Positions 45,807-57,417 of a DNA stretch of 64,000 bases are shown in pieces. The DNA lies in assembly GCF_900113315.1 (NCBI RefSeq), contig NZ_FOZG01000001.1, positions 1,302,001-1,366,000 on the forward strand, read 5' to 3'. Origin of the DNA: Sphingomonas jatrophae. GTDB lineage: Bacteria > Pseudomonadota > Alphaproteobacteria > Sphingomonadales > Sphingomonadaceae. A program made the translations under genes and the position numbers. The notes under the pieces are model-generated. The model worked only from the letters and a program-made list of their open reading frames with translations, ran no database searches and was not told the origin of the DNA. How positions within the stretch are numbered: the first letter of the stretch is position 1; each line of letters begins with the position of its first letter.

Positions 45807-47327
45807 ATGATCTGGTTGCGGCGGGCGCTGGCGGCGCTCGCGCTGGTGGCAGCACCGGCAACGGCAGCGGAGCCGTGGCGCGAGGCGTCGAGCGCGCATT
45901 TCGTCATCTATTCGCAGGAAAGCGAGGCCGATCTGCGGCAATATGCCGAGCGGCTCGAGCGGTTCGACAAGGCGCTGCGCCTGCTCCAGAAAATGGCGGA
46001 CGAGCCGGTCGGCCCCGCCAACCGGCTGACCGTGTTCGTCGCCGCGAACAGCGCGGCGGTGCAGCGGCTGCTGGGCGCGCCCGACAGCAACGTCGCGGGC
46101 TTCTACCGCGGCCGGGCCGGCGCCTCCATCGCCGTCACCTCGCGTGAGAAGACCGGCAGCGATCGCGCGCTAAGCCCGCAGATCGTGCTGCTGCATGAAT
46201 ATGCGCACTATTTCATGTTGCGGAACTTCCCTGCCGCCTACCCTGCCTGGTTCCGGGAGGGGTTTGCCGAATTCTATTCCACGGCCCGCTTCCAGCCGGA
46301 TGGAAGCCTCATCGTCGGCGCACCAGCCAATCACCGCGTCTACGAACTGGCAGCCGCGCGCGACACGCTCAGCCTTGACCGCCTGCTCGGGGATCAGGGG
46401 GGCAAGCAGGCCGCGTCCATGCCCGAAGTCTATGGTTATGGCTGGCTGCTGACGCACTATCTCAACTTTTCCGACAAGCGGAAGGGCCTGGCAGAGCTGC
46501 GCGCCTATCTGGAGGCGATCAACCGCGGCACCCCCGCTCTGGCCGCAGCAAAGACCGCATTCGGCGATCTCGATCAGCTGAAGCGTGAGGTGCAGGCCTA
46601 TCTCGGCAAGCGCACAATGTTGGTGGCGACGATCGGCGCCGATCGGTTGCCTGTCGGCCCGGTCGCCGTCCGGACGCTTCGACCCGGCGAGCAGGCGATG
46701 CTGCCCGTCGCGATCCGCTCGCGCCTCGGCGTCGATGAGAAGAAGGCGAAGGCGGTGGCCGTGGATGCGCGCAAGGTCGCAGGCAAGTTTCCGGACGACG
46801 CCTATGTTCAGACCGCGCTTGCGGAAGCGGAGTTCGACACCGGCGCGTTCGACAATGCCGATGCCGCCGCCAACCGCGTCCTTGCCGTCGATCCGAAAGC
46901 CGGCCGGGCGCTCCTCTACAAGGCGCGTGTGCTGCTGGCGCGGGCGGAGGCCGCGAAGGGGGACGACAAGACCGCGCTGGTCAAGTCGGCCCGCAGCTAT
47001 GTGATGCGCGCGAACCGGCTCGATCCCGACGATCCCGAGCCGCTGATCCTGTTCTACACCAGCTACCGGACGGCGGAGGCGAAACCGACGCAGAATGCGG
47101 TGGATGGCCTCCTCGTCGCGCATCGCCTCGGCGCGGAGGACGAATCGCTCCGGCTGCTGCTCGCCCACCAGCTGGCCGAGGAGAAGCGCGCGGCCGAAGT
47201 GCGCATCCTGCTGGCGCCTGTCGCCTACGATCCGCATGGCGGCAAATCGGCGGTCGCCGCACAGCAGCTTCTCGCCACTTTGCCGCCGATTGCGGCGGAA
47301 AGCCCGGCTCCCGTTTCAGCCATGTGA
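45807..47327 (+). CDS. Exported HExxH (gluzincin-like) protein with TPR-like C-terminus
   Basis: A 506-aa protein with a signal peptide (RRALAALALVAAPATA). Residues 25-200 resemble DUF1570-type peptidase domains: SSAHFVIYSQ at the start, LLHEYAHYFMLRN (HExxH near residue 129) and WFREGFAEFYST 20 residues on, giving a third metal ligand. The last 200 residues are helical with tetratricopeptide-like repeats (AYVQTALAEAEFDTGAFDNA). It is probably a periplasmic zinc peptidase or scaffold; substrate unknown. It ends 127 nt before the ATP synthase operon. Confidence 0.75.
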   Translation: MIWLRRALAALALVAAPATAAEPWREASSAHFVIYSQESEADLRQYAERLERFDKALRLLQKMADEPVGPANRLTVFVAANSAAVQRLLGAPDSNVAGFYRGRAGASIAVTSREKTGSDRALSPQIVLLHEYAHYFMLRNFPAAYPAWFREGFAEFYSTARFQPDGSLIVGAPANHRVYELAAARDTLSLDRLLGDQGGKQAASMPEVYGYGWLLTHYLNFSDKRKGLAELRAYLEAINRGTPALAAAKTAFGDLDQLKREVQAYLGKRTMLVATIGADRLPVGPVAVRTLRPGEQAMLPVAIRSRLGVDEKKAKAVAVDARKVAGKFPDDAYVQTALAEAEFDTGAFDNADAAANRVLAVDPKAGRALLYKARVLLARAEAAKGDDKTALVKSARSYVMRANRLDPDDPEPLILFYTSYRTAEAKPTQNAVDGLLVAHRLGAEDESLRLLLAHQLAEEKRAAEVRILLAPVAYDPHGGKSAVAAQQLLATLPPIAAESPAPVSAM

Positions 47328-47454
47328 CACGACGCGGAAGGCCGGGTTGCACGCTCAAGGATCGCCTGCTAACCGGCCGCCACCCACGCTTGGGCGCTGA
47401 TCCGGCGCCCCTCTTCCGCATGGGTAACGAATCGGCAACGGGGACGGCGCACGC

Positions 47455-48024
47455 GTGGAGAGTTCCGGCGGTAATGTTGGCGGCGGCATCCAGGCCAGCC
47501 TTGGTGGGCGCTATGCGCTGGCATTGTTCGAGCTTGCCCGCGATGAGCGGCAGCTGGAAGCCGTCGGGGCGAGCCTCGCGACGCTGAAGCGCGCGCTCAC
47601 GGAATCGGACGATCTCCGCACGGTGACGACGAACCCGCTGCTGCCGCGCGCCGATGCCGGCCGCGCCATCGCCGCGGCGGCGGGGGAGCTGGGGCTCGAT
47701 CCCACCACCACCAAGTTCCTCGGCGTGCTCGCGGCCAATCGCCGCCTGATCCAGCTGCCGGCGATCATCCGCGCGTTCGAGCGGCTGGCCGCGCGCCACC
47801 GCGGCGAGACGACGGCGGAGGTCATCTCCGCCCACCCGCTCGCCGACGATCAGATCGCCGAGCTGCGGGACCGGCTCCGCCAGCAGACCAAGACCGACGT
47901 CGCGATCGACCTCCAGGTCGATCCCTCCATTCTCGGTGGACTGATCGTCCGCCTCGGGTCGCGCCAGATCGACGGCTCGATCCGCACCAAGTTGAACACG
48001 CTCGCGCACGCGATGAAAGGCTAA
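47455..48024 (+). CDS. atpH: F1F0 ATP synthase subunit delta
   Basis: A 189-aa protein with the delta-subunit pattern: GGRYALALFELARDE in the N-terminal helical bundle and the C-terminal segment SILGGLIVRLGSRQIDGSIR. Delta links the F1 head to the peripheral stalk. The start is GTG 47455. It is the first gene of the operon atpH-A-G-D-(small gene)-C; the F0 genes are elsewhere, as usual in alphaproteobacteria. The 127-bp leader has only a weak promoter-like TTGCAC-N17-TAACCG. Confidence 0.95.
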   Translation: MESSGGNVGGGIQASLGGRYALALFELARDERQLEAVGASLATLKRALTESDDLRTVTTNPLLPRADAGRAIAAAAGELGLDPTTTKFLGVLAANRRLIQLPAIIRAFERLAARHRGETTAEVISAHPLADDQIAELRDRLRQQTKTDVAIDLQVDPSILGGLIVRLGSRQIDGSIRTKLNTLAHAMKG

Positions 48025-49563
<1,539 letters not shown>

Positions 49564-49570
49564 AAGGAAT

Positions 49571-49602
49571 ATCGCCGCCCCGGTGACCATCGGGGCGGCG
49601 AT
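49571..49602 (+). other. Strong intra-operon hairpin between atpA and atpG
   Basis: ATCGCCGCCCCG (49571-49582) pairs perfectly with CGGGGCGGCGAT (49591-49602) around 8 nt. No U tract follows; instead AAGGGGA, the atpG ribosome binding site, begins 2 nt later. It may protect or process the message and set subunit ratios rather than end transcription. Confidence 0.7.
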
Positions 49603-49617
49603 CAAGGGGAAGATCGA

Positions 49618-50502
49618 GTGGCCAGCCTCAAAGCCCTCAAGGACCGGCGCAACTCGGTCCGCTCTACGCAGAAGATCACCAAGGCGATGAAGATGGTCGC
49701 CGCGGCCAAGCTGCGCCGTGCGCAGGCCGCGGCCGAGGCGGGCCGTCCCTATGCCGAGAAGCTGGCGCAGGTGATGGCGAGCCTCGCCTCCAAGGTGCAG
49801 GTCGGCCCCGGCGCGTCGCCGCTGATCGCGGGCACCGGCTCCGACAAGCGCCACCTGCTGGTCGTCGCCACCTCCGAGCGCGGCCTCGCCGGCGCGTTCA
49901 ACACCAACATCGTCCGCGCCGCGCGCAAGGCTGCCGATCAGCTGATCGCCGAGGGCAAGGACGTGCGCTTCTACCTGATCGGCAAGAAGGGCCGCGCGGT
50001 CATCTCGCGCCTCTATCCGGGCAAGATCGTCCACCAGGTCGATCAGAGCCACATCAAGAATGTCGGCTTCATCGACGCGCTCGAAGTCTCCCGCGATCTG
50101 ATCGCGCGCTACGAGGCTGGCGAATATGACGTGGCGCACCTGTTCTTCGCCCGCTTCCGCTCGGCGCTGGTGCAGGAGCCGACGCAGCTTCAGCTGATCC
50201 CCGTGCCGCTCGCCCCCGCGGTCGAGACGCAGGCGTCGGGCACCAGCGCGGTGGTCGAATATGAACCCGACGAGGAGACGATCCTCGCCGAGCTGCTGCC
50301 GCGCAACATCGCGATCCAGCTGTTCCGCGCGATGCTCGAAAATGCCGCGTCCGAGCAGGGCAGCCGCATGACCGCGATGGACAATGCGACGCGCAACGCC
50401 GGCGATCTGATCAACCGGCTCAGCATCCAGTATAACCGCAGCCGCCAGGCGGCGATCACGACCGAGCTGATCGAGATCATCGCGGGCGCGGAAGCGCTGT
50501 AA
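49618..50502 (+). CDS. atpG: F1F0 ATP synthase subunit gamma
   Basis: A 294-aa protein: [20 protein letters not shown] at the start and [20 protein letters not shown] near the end, the two long coiled-coil helices forming the central rotor shaft. GTG 49618 has AAGGGGA upstream. It is third in the operon. Confidence 0.97.
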   Translation: MASLKALKDRRNSVRSTQKITKAMKMVAAAKLRRAQAAAEAGRPYAEKLAQVMASLASKVQVGPGASPLIAGTGSDKRHLLVVATSERGLAGAFNTNIVRAARKAADQLIAEGKDVRFYLIGKKGRAVISRLYPGKIVHQVDQSHIKNVGFIDALEVSRDLIARYEAGEYDVAHLFFARFRSALVQEPTQLQLIPVPLAPAVETQASGTSAVVEYEPDEETILAELLPRNIAIQLFRAMLENAASEQGSRMTAMDNATRNAGDLINRLSIQYNRSRQAAITTELIEIIAGAEAL

Positions 50503-50555
50503 GCGAGACCGAAGACAAAAGGCGCAGAAGCGCTCTAAAGACACGAACGAGGACC

Positions 50556-50578
50556 GTCATACCCGTCGCCGGGATGAC
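50556..50578 (+). other. Small hairpin upstream of atpD
   Basis: GTCAT-a-CCCG and CGGG-ATGAC fold around TCGC, 24 nt before the atpD start. The arms look like a short relative of the GTCATCCC-type repeats found elsewhere in the window. Confidence 0.4.
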
Positions 50579-50583
50579 GCTAA

Positions 50584-52058
<1,475 letters not shown>

Positions 52059-52059
<1 letters not shown>

Positions 52060-52247
52060 TGGCCGAGGCCGCCGCTGCGCTGGCGGAAGCGGTTAACGAC
52101 GTCTGCCCCTGGTCGGGTGATCCGATCTCGGCAGACGCGCTGACCCGCTACCGGGGCGCGGTGGTCGGCTTCTGCAATCCCGGTTGCCGGGACAAGTTCG
52201 ACGCGGCGGTCACGGCGTTCGACCGTGCCATTGCGGACAGAGGATAG
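52059..52247 (+). CDS. Small YHS/TRASH-like protein inside the ATP synthase operon
   Basis: A 62-aa protein. The core reads CPWSGDPI, then VVGFCNPGCRDKFDAA, matching the metal-binding YHS/TRASH-like pattern C-x3-G...GFC-x2-C-x3-F (three cysteines). Such domains bind metals or act as small metal chaperones/sensors; no function is proven for this one. Its ATG overlaps the atpD stop (TGATG) and its stop is 2 nt before the atpC start, so it is a true operon member rather than a chance frame. Confidence 0.78.
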
Positions 52248-52249
52248 AC

Positions 52250-52513
52250 ATGGCGCTGAACTTCACCCTCGTGACCCCCGAGAAGCAGCTCCGCTCCGAG
52301 CAGGTCCACATGGTCGTCGTGCCCGGCACCGAGGGCGACTTCGGCGTGCTCGAGGGGCATGCGCCGCTCATGGCGGTGATCCGCTCGGGCGAGTTGCAGG
52401 TCTTCTCCGGCCCGGCGACGGTCGTCGCGCGCATCCATGTCGAAGGCGGCTTTGCCGAAGTGAACGAGCAGGGCCTGACCGTGCTGGCCGAGGCCGCGCG
52501 AGAGGTCGCCTGA
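52250..52513 (+). CDS. atpC: F1F0 ATP synthase subunit epsilon (short form)
   Basis: An 87-aa protein starting ALNFTLVTPEKQL, with VVPGTEGDFGVLEGHAPLM, the beta-sandwich domain that contacts the rotor ring. The C-terminal two-helix domain, present in the 130-140-aa epsilon of many bacteria and able to inhibit ATP hydrolysis, is absent. A short epsilon is in keeping with alphaproteobacteria, where a separate zeta protein does the inhibiting. ATG 52250 is 2 nt after the stop of the YHS-like gene. Confidence 0.95.
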   Translation: MALNFTLVTPEKQLRSEQVHMVVVPGTEGDFGVLEGHAPLMAVIRSGELQVFSGPATVVARIHVEGGFAEVNEQGLTVLAEAAREVA

Positions 52514-52528
52514 CGGCGCGCAGGCCCG

Positions 52529-52987
52529 CTAGGGCCTGCGTCGATAGCTCCAGCTGAGCCTGTTTGTCCCGTCCGCGCGCGAGATTTCCGCGCGCAGACG
52601 ATCTCCCTCCTGCCAATAATGGACGCGCTGCGGGAAATCGTTGCCCGCATTGACGAAGGTCAGCCCCGGCCCGGGCGCATCCGGCACCTGAGCGAACATC
52701 GTTCGCGCGCCCGCCCGCGGCGCCGCCCAGAAGGCCATCTTCGCGCGCTCACCGGTTGGAGTGACGGGCGAAAGCTCGATCTGCATCGTCTCCCACGTCT
52801 GCAGCTTCGCCCCAGCCCCGCTGATGGCGCTGCCCAGCATCATGCCGGCACGCGGGCTGGTCCAGCATTCCTCGGTCCAGTCGGCCCCGTCCTCCGCCAC
52901 CCAGCACCCGGCGAGCCAAGCCGGCAGCACGGCGGCCGCCTTCGCGGGCGTGGCCATGACGATTAATGCGGCGACGACGGCTGACAT
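52529..52987 (-). CDS. DUF6265-family exported protein
   Basis: About 152 aa. A signal peptide (SAVVAALIVMATPAKAAA) precedes a small beta-rich domain with the DUF6265 pattern: LPAWLAGCWVAED, EECWTSPRAG, GMMLGS, and NAGNDFPQRVHYW near the end. Function is unknown; predicted periplasmic. GGGGAGAG lies about 6 nt before the second of two adjacent ATGs (52987), which is preferred. It is convergent with atpC, 15 nt away, and divergent from cpaF. Confidence 0.78.
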   Translation of the reverse strand: MSAVVAALIVMATPAKAAAVLPAWLAGCWVAEDGADWTEECWTSPRAGMMLGSAISGAGAKLQTWETMQIELSPVTPTGERAKMAFWAAPRAGARTMFAQVPDAPGPGLTFVNAGNDFPQRVHYWQEGDRLRAEISRADGTNRLSWSYRRRP

Positions 52988-53158
52988 CATGATCTCTCCC
53001 CGAAACGACACACGGACAGCCTATTCCGCCGAAGCGCCGGCACAAGCCGACATGCGTATCCCCCACGCTCCCGTGGTTAGGAGATTGTAAAAGTCTCGCC
53101 GCTAAGCCCGGTCGCCAGTCTTCCGCACCATGCGGAACAGGGTTCGGGATCGACGGGC

Positions 53159-54661
53159 ATGAGCGCATTCGGGCGTCGCGGCGGGCTTAACAGCGGATCG
53201 GGTGGACGCCCGGCCTTCGGCGTTGCGCGCCCGATGCAGGGCGGCGGCAGCGCGCCCGAGGGCGGCACGCAATTTCCGCCGCTGGAGCCGAGCTCCCTCT
53301 CGTCCGACCTCCCCGCCGGCCCCCACGCCGACGCGATGGCCCGCCTGACCGAGCGGCAGGCTGCCAGCGGCGAGGCGGGTCGCTCCGTCGTCGAGGGGTT
53401 CGAGGCGTCGGTCCACAAGATCAAGGAACAGGTGCTGCCGCGCCTGCTCGAACGCGTCGATCCCGAGGCGGCCGCCACGCTCAGCAAGGACGAGCTGGCC
53501 GAGGAATTCCGCCCGATCATCGGCGAGGTGCTGGCCGAGCTGAAGATCACGCTCAACCGGCGCGAGCAGTTCGCGCTGGAAAAGGTGCTGGTCGACGAGC
53601 TGCTCGGCCTCGGGCCGCTCGAGGAGCTGCTCAACGATCCGCTGATCACCGACATCATGGTGAACGGCCCCGAGCAGACCTACATCGAAAAAAAGGGCAA
53701 GCTCGAAATCGCGGCGATCCAGTTCCGCGACGAGGAGCATCTGTTTCAGATCGCGCAGCGCATCGTCAGCAAGGTCGGCCGCCGCGTCGACCAGACGACG
53801 CCGCTGGCCGACGCACGTCTCTCCGACGGCAGCCGCGTCAACGTCATCGTGCCGCCCTTGTCGCTGCGCGGCACCGCCATCTCGATCCGTAAGTTCTCGG
53901 CCAAGCCGATCACGCTCGACATCATGGCGGGCTATGGCTCGATGAGCCCCAAGATGGCGACGGCGCTGAAGATCGCCGGGGCCAGCCGCTTCAACATCGT
54001 CATTTCGGGCGGCACCGGCTCGGGCAAGACGACGATGCTGAACGCCCTGTCCAAGATGATCGACCCGGGCGAGCGCGTCATCACCATCGAGGACGCGGCC
54101 GAGCTTCGCCTCCAGCAGCCGCACTGGCTGCCGCTGGAAACGCGCCCGCCGAACCTTGAGGGTCAGGGCGCGATCACCATCCGCGATCTCGTCGTCAACG
54201 CGCTGCGTATGCGTCCGGATCGCATCATCCTGGGCGAGATCCGCGGGCCCGAATGTTTCGACATGCTGGCCGCCATGAACACCGGCCACGACGGCTCCAT
54301 GTGTACGCTCCACTCCAACAGCCCGCGCGAGGCGCTGGCGCGTATGGAGAACATGGTGATGATGTCGGACATCAAGGTGCCCAAGGAGGCGATCAGCCGC
54401 CAGATCGCCGACTCGGTCGATCTCATCATCCAGGTGAAGCGCCTGCGCGACGGTTCGCGCCGCGTCACCAACATCACCGAGGTGATCGGGATGGAGGGGC
54501 CGGTGATCGTCACGCAGGAGCTCTTCAAGTTCGAATATCTCGACGAGGATGCCGACGGCCGCATCAAGGGCGAATATCGCGCCATGGGCCTGCGCCCCTA
54601 CACGCTGGAAAAGGCCAAGCAGTTCGGCTTCGACCAGCCGTTCCTCGAGGCGTGCCTCTGA
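53159..54661 (+). CDS. cpaF: CpaF/TadA-type secretion ATPase
   Basis: A 500-aa type II/IV secretion ATPase of the CpaF group, which powers Flp/Tad pilus assembly at the inner membrane. After a Gly/Pro-rich N-terminus come GPLEELLNDPLITDIMVNGP, the Walker A GGTGSGKTT near residue 284, the Asp box TIEDAAELRL, Walker B RIILGEIRGPE and the His box STLHSNS-like CTLHSNSPREALARME. No other cpa/tad gene is adjacent in the window, so the ATPase gene is detached from its pilus cluster. Confidence 0.92.
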   Translation: MSAFGRRGGLNSGSGGRPAFGVARPMQGGGSAPEGGTQFPPLEPSSLSSDLPAGPHADAMARLTERQAASGEAGRSVVEGFEASVHKIKEQVLPRLLERVDPEAAATLSKDELAEEFRPIIGEVLAELKITLNRREQFALEKVLVDELLGLGPLEELLNDPLITDIMVNGPEQTYIEKKGKLEIAAIQFRDEEHLFQIAQRIVSKVGRRVDQTTPLADARLSDGSRVNVIVPPLSLRGTAISIRKFSAKPITLDIMAGYGSMSPKMATALKIAGASRFNIVISGGTGSGKTTMLNALSKMIDPGERVITIEDAAELRLQQPHWLPLETRPPNLEGQGAITIRDLVVNALRMRPDRIILGEIRGPECFDMLAAMNTGHDGSMCTLHSNSPREALARMENMVMMSDIKVPKEAISRQIADSVDLIIQVKRLRDGSRRVTNITEVIGMEGPVIVTQELFKFEYLDEDADGRIKGEYRAMGLRPYTLEKAKQFGFDQPFLEACL

Positions 54662-54693
54662 GCGCCTCGTCAGGCGCCCGGACATGACCTTCC

Positions 54694-54864
54694 ACCGTCG
54701 TCCTGAACTCGTTTCAGGATCCGCCGTGCGGCATGCACCGGCGGCCGCGGGTAACGCCCCACACCGTCATCCCGAACTTGTTTCGGGATCCACCGTGCGG
54801 CGAGAGCCGGCGGCCGAAGGTCAGGCCGCCCGGTGGATGCTGAAACAAGTTCAGCATGACGAGG
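54694..54864. repeat. Cluster of intergenic palindromic repeats (CCGTCATCCTGAACTTGTTTC family)
   Basis: Two direct copies start at 54694 and 54763 (69 nt apart), each with a GTCnTCC(T/C)GAAC...GTTTC(A/G)GGATCC core followed by GCCGTGCGGC or ACCGTGCGGC. A third, inverted copy lies at 54831-54864. Each core is itself palindromic. The cluster fills the gap between cpaF and the membrane protein gene, and the reading frames through it are not real. Confidence 0.75.
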
Positions 54865-54875
54865 CTGGAACAGAA

Positions 54876-56318
54876 GTGCTTGCGCTATCCACCCGCCCGC
54901 TGCTCACCCTCGGCCTCATCCTCCTCGCACTTCCGCAGCTTCTCCTCCTCCGCTTCCTCGGCTTCGGCCTACCCGCGCAGGCGTTCGCCGCCGCCGCGCT
55001 GACCCTCGTCACCGCGGGCAGCGTCCGCGCGCTTGCGCCAGCCGCCATTCCGCTCCGCCGTCTCGCGCTGCTCGGCGCCGTCGCGCTCACGCTCTGCCTG
55101 CTCGGCGGCGAGGGGCGGCTCTTCTACGCCAACCCCGATTGGCAGGTGCGCGATGCGGTGCTGCGCGATCTCGTCACCTATCCATGGCCATGGGCCTATG
55201 CGGGGCCGGAGCCGCTCGTCCTGCGCCTGCCCTCCGCCATGTATCTGCTGCCCGCCCTCGTCGGAAAGGCGGGCGGGTTCCACGCGGCGGAGATCGCGCT
55301 GCTGATCCAGAATGCGGCTCTGCTCACCGCTTTGCTCGCGCTCGGCTCCACCCTGTTCGCCACCCGCCGCGCGCGCGAACTGGCCGCGGTGATCGCGATC
55401 GGCCTGTCGGGGATGGACCTGATCGGTGCCGCGATCGCCGGCGTGCGCCTGTCGGGCCACCTCGAATGGTGGACGATCACGCAATATTCGTCGCACCTGA
55501 CGATGCTCTTCTGGGTGCCCCAGCATGGGCTGGCGGGCTGGACCGCCGCCTTGCTCTATCTGCTCTGGCATCAGCGGCGGATCGCGCTGGTCGGGGCGCT
55601 CGCGCCGCTGCCGCTGCTGGCGTTGTGGTCACCGCTGGCGCTGATCGGCGTGCTGCCCTTCGCCGCCCATGCCGGGATCGCCACGCTGGCCCGGCGTGGG
55701 CTGCGGCCGATCGACATCGCCCTCCCCGCGCTCGCCTGCGCGGTCGCGTTGCCGGGCCTGCTCTATCTCGCCGCGGGCAGCAGCAGCGTCGGCTCGCGAC
55801 CCGCCCCCCTGCCCTTCGCCGTGTGGGCGCTGTTCGTCGGACTCGAGGTGTTGCCCTTCCTGCTCGCGCTCGGCGCGACGCGCGCGGGCATGCGCTTCGG
55901 CGGCATCACCCTCGCGCTCGTCGCCGCCACCTTGCTCGTCGTGCCCTTCATCCAGATCGGCCAGTCCGCCGACTTCGCGATGCGCGCCTCGATGCCCGCA
56001 CTGGCGATCCTGGCGGTGATGCTGGCCGATCTGCTCGCCCGTAACGGCGCCACCCGCGAGTATCGCCTGTGGCAGGGCATCGCCGCCTTCGCATTGGCGA
56101 TCGGCTTCGTCACACCGCTCAACGAGCTTCGCCGCGCACTCACCTTCCCCACCGCGCCGCCGCCCTTGTGCAGCTATCTCGGCGTCGTGCCGGGGGGTGC
56201 CGACACCTATGTCGCGCCGCTCGCCCGCCTGCCCGACTGGATCCGCCCCACAGCACCCGCGATGATCGTGCCGCACGATCCGCCGCGCTGCTGGGCGCGC
56301 GACTGGCCGACGCCCTAG
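54876..56318 (+). CDS. Polytopic membrane protein, possibly a GT-C-type glycosyltransferase
   Basis: About 480 aa with roughly ten to twelve hydrophobic helices and no soluble domain of note. An acidic stretch after the second or third helix (YANPDWQVRDAVLRDLVTYP) sits where GT-C glycosyltransferases carry their catalytic loop, but no family motif can be confirmed. GTG 54876 is chosen because the frame upstream runs through the palindromic repeat cluster; ATG 54837 lies inside the repeat. The extreme C-terminus overlaps the small opposite-strand frame by 4 nt. Confidence 0.65.
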   Translation: MLALSTRPLLTLGLILLALPQLLLLRFLGFGLPAQAFAAAALTLVTAGSVRALAPAAIPLRRLALLGAVALTLCLLGGEGRLFYANPDWQVRDAVLRDLVTYPWPWAYAGPEPLVLRLPSAMYLLPALVGKAGGFHAAEIALLIQNAALLTALLALGSTLFATRRARELAAVIAIGLSGMDLIGAAIAGVRLSGHLEWWTITQYSSHLTMLFWVPQHGLAGWTAALLYLLWHQRRIALVGALAPLPLLALWSPLALIGVLPFAAHAGIATLARRGLRPIDIALPALACAVALPGLLYLAAGSSSVGSRPAPLPFAVWALFVGLEVLPFLLALGATRAGMRFGGITLALVAATLLVVPFIQIGQSADFAMRASMPALAILAVMLADLLARNGATREYRLWQGIAAFALAIGFVTPLNELRRALTFPTAPPPLCSYLGVVPGGADTYVAPLARLPDWIRPTAPAMIVPHDPPRCWARDWPTP

Positions 56319-56509
56319 CTCTTCAGGCCGACACCCAGCGCCGTCAGCGCGACGAAGCAGGCCGCCACCACGATCCCCGACCACGGCATCCAGCCGACGC
56401 CGTGCGTCTCGCGCCGGCGCATCCGGCGGCGCTCCGCCAGGCTCGCGGCCAGCGCCACAGCGCCGCCCGCCGCCGCCACCGTCAGCCAGCCTGCTTGCAA
56501 GCGCCTCAC
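56315..56509 (-). CDS. Small two-helix membrane protein, hypothetical
   Basis: A 64-aa frame with two hydrophobic segments (LTVAAAGGAVALAASLA and WSGIVVAACFVALTALGVGL) separated by an Arg-rich loop. The start is either GTG 56509 or TTG 56500; GGGGGAG is well placed only for the latter. No family is recognised. It overlaps the convergent membrane protein gene by 4 nt and is divergent from the exported methyltransferase-like gene. Confidence 0.45.
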   Translation of the reverse strand: MRRLQAGWLTVAAAGGAVALAASLAERRRMRRRETHGVGWMPWSGIVVAACFVALTALGVGLKS

Positions 56510-56555
56510 TCCCCCGTCATCGTCGCGCGCGAACCAGATGGAGAGGACAGACGCG

Positions 56556-57347
56556 ATGCGCCACCCCCTGATCGCCGCCTTGGCCGCGACGCTGATTACC
56601 GCGACAGCCCCCGCCCCTGCCCGCACCGCCGATCCGCTCGTCACGACGCTGAGCGACGGCCGCCGTGCCGAGGCGAACCGCACGCGCGATCGCTATCGCC
56701 ATCCGATGGAGACGCTCCGCTTCTTCGGGGTCAAGCCTGGCCAGACGGTGGTCGAGTTCCAGCCCGGCGGCGGCTGGTATTCGGAGATCCTGGCTCCGCT
56801 GCAGAAGGGCCGCGGCCGCTATATCCCGCTCGTCTCCGCGGCAGGGGCGGACAAGGCCCGGACCTATTTCGCCGGCAAGGCCGACTGGTTCGGCCCGGTC
56901 GAGGTCGCCACGCTCGACGCCGCGGCAGGCACGTCGTCGCTGGCGCCCAACTCGGCCGATGTGATCCTCACCTTCCGCAACGTCCACAATCTGCTGATGG
57001 CGAACGATGCCGCCGCGGCCGGTGCCTTCCGCGCCTTCTTCGCTGCGCTGAAGCCGGGCGGCACGCTCGGCGTCGTCGACCATCGCCTGCCCGAGGAGAT
57101 GGACACCGCGCGCGAGAAATCGAGCGGCTACGTCAAGCGCTCCACCATCCTCCGCCTCGCCACGGCGGCGGGGTTCAAGCTGGCCGGCGAGTCCCGCGTC
57201 AATGCCAACCCCAAGGACACGCACGATCATCCCCAAGGCGTCTGGACGCTGCCGCCCGTCCTGCGGCTGGGTGACAAGGACCGCGCCAAATATGTCGCGA
57301 TCGGCGAAAGCGACCGCCTGACGCTCAGGTTCGTCAAGCCGCGCTGA
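56556..57347 (+). CDS. Class I SAM methyltransferase-like protein with signal peptide
   Basis: About 263 aa. The N-terminus is a signal sequence (RHPLIAALAATLITATAPA), followed by DRYRHPMETLRFFGVKPGQT and the SAM-binding glycine segment VVEFQPGGGWYSEIL, then FRNVHNL and KPGGTLGVVDHR. This is the class I methyltransferase fold. A methyltransferase outside the cytoplasm would lack its cofactor, so either the leader is a membrane anchor facing inwards or the protein has another role. GGAGAGG at 56540-56546 supports ATG 56556. secB follows after 70 nt. Confidence 0.8.
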   Translation: MRHPLIAALAATLITATAPAPARTADPLVTTLSDGRRAEANRTRDRYRHPMETLRFFGVKPGQTVVEFQPGGGWYSEILAPLQKGRGRYIPLVSAAGADKARTYFAGKADWFGPVEVATLDAAAGTSSLAPNSADVILTFRNVHNLLMANDAAAAGAFRAFFAALKPGGTLGVVDHRLPEEMDTAREKSSGYVKRSTILRLATAAGFKLAGESRVNANPKDTHDHPQGVWTLPPVLRLGDKDRAKYVAIGESDRLTLRFVKPR

Positions 57348-57417
57348 GCCCCCACGCCTTGCGGGCTCAAGGCTCCACTGCTAGCCGCGCGCCACTCCCA
57401 GCAAAGGACTGTTCTTT

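Noticed and set aside
54549-54875. Upstream extension of the membrane protein frame
   Set aside because: It overlaps the end of cpaF and is translated from the palindromic repeat cluster.
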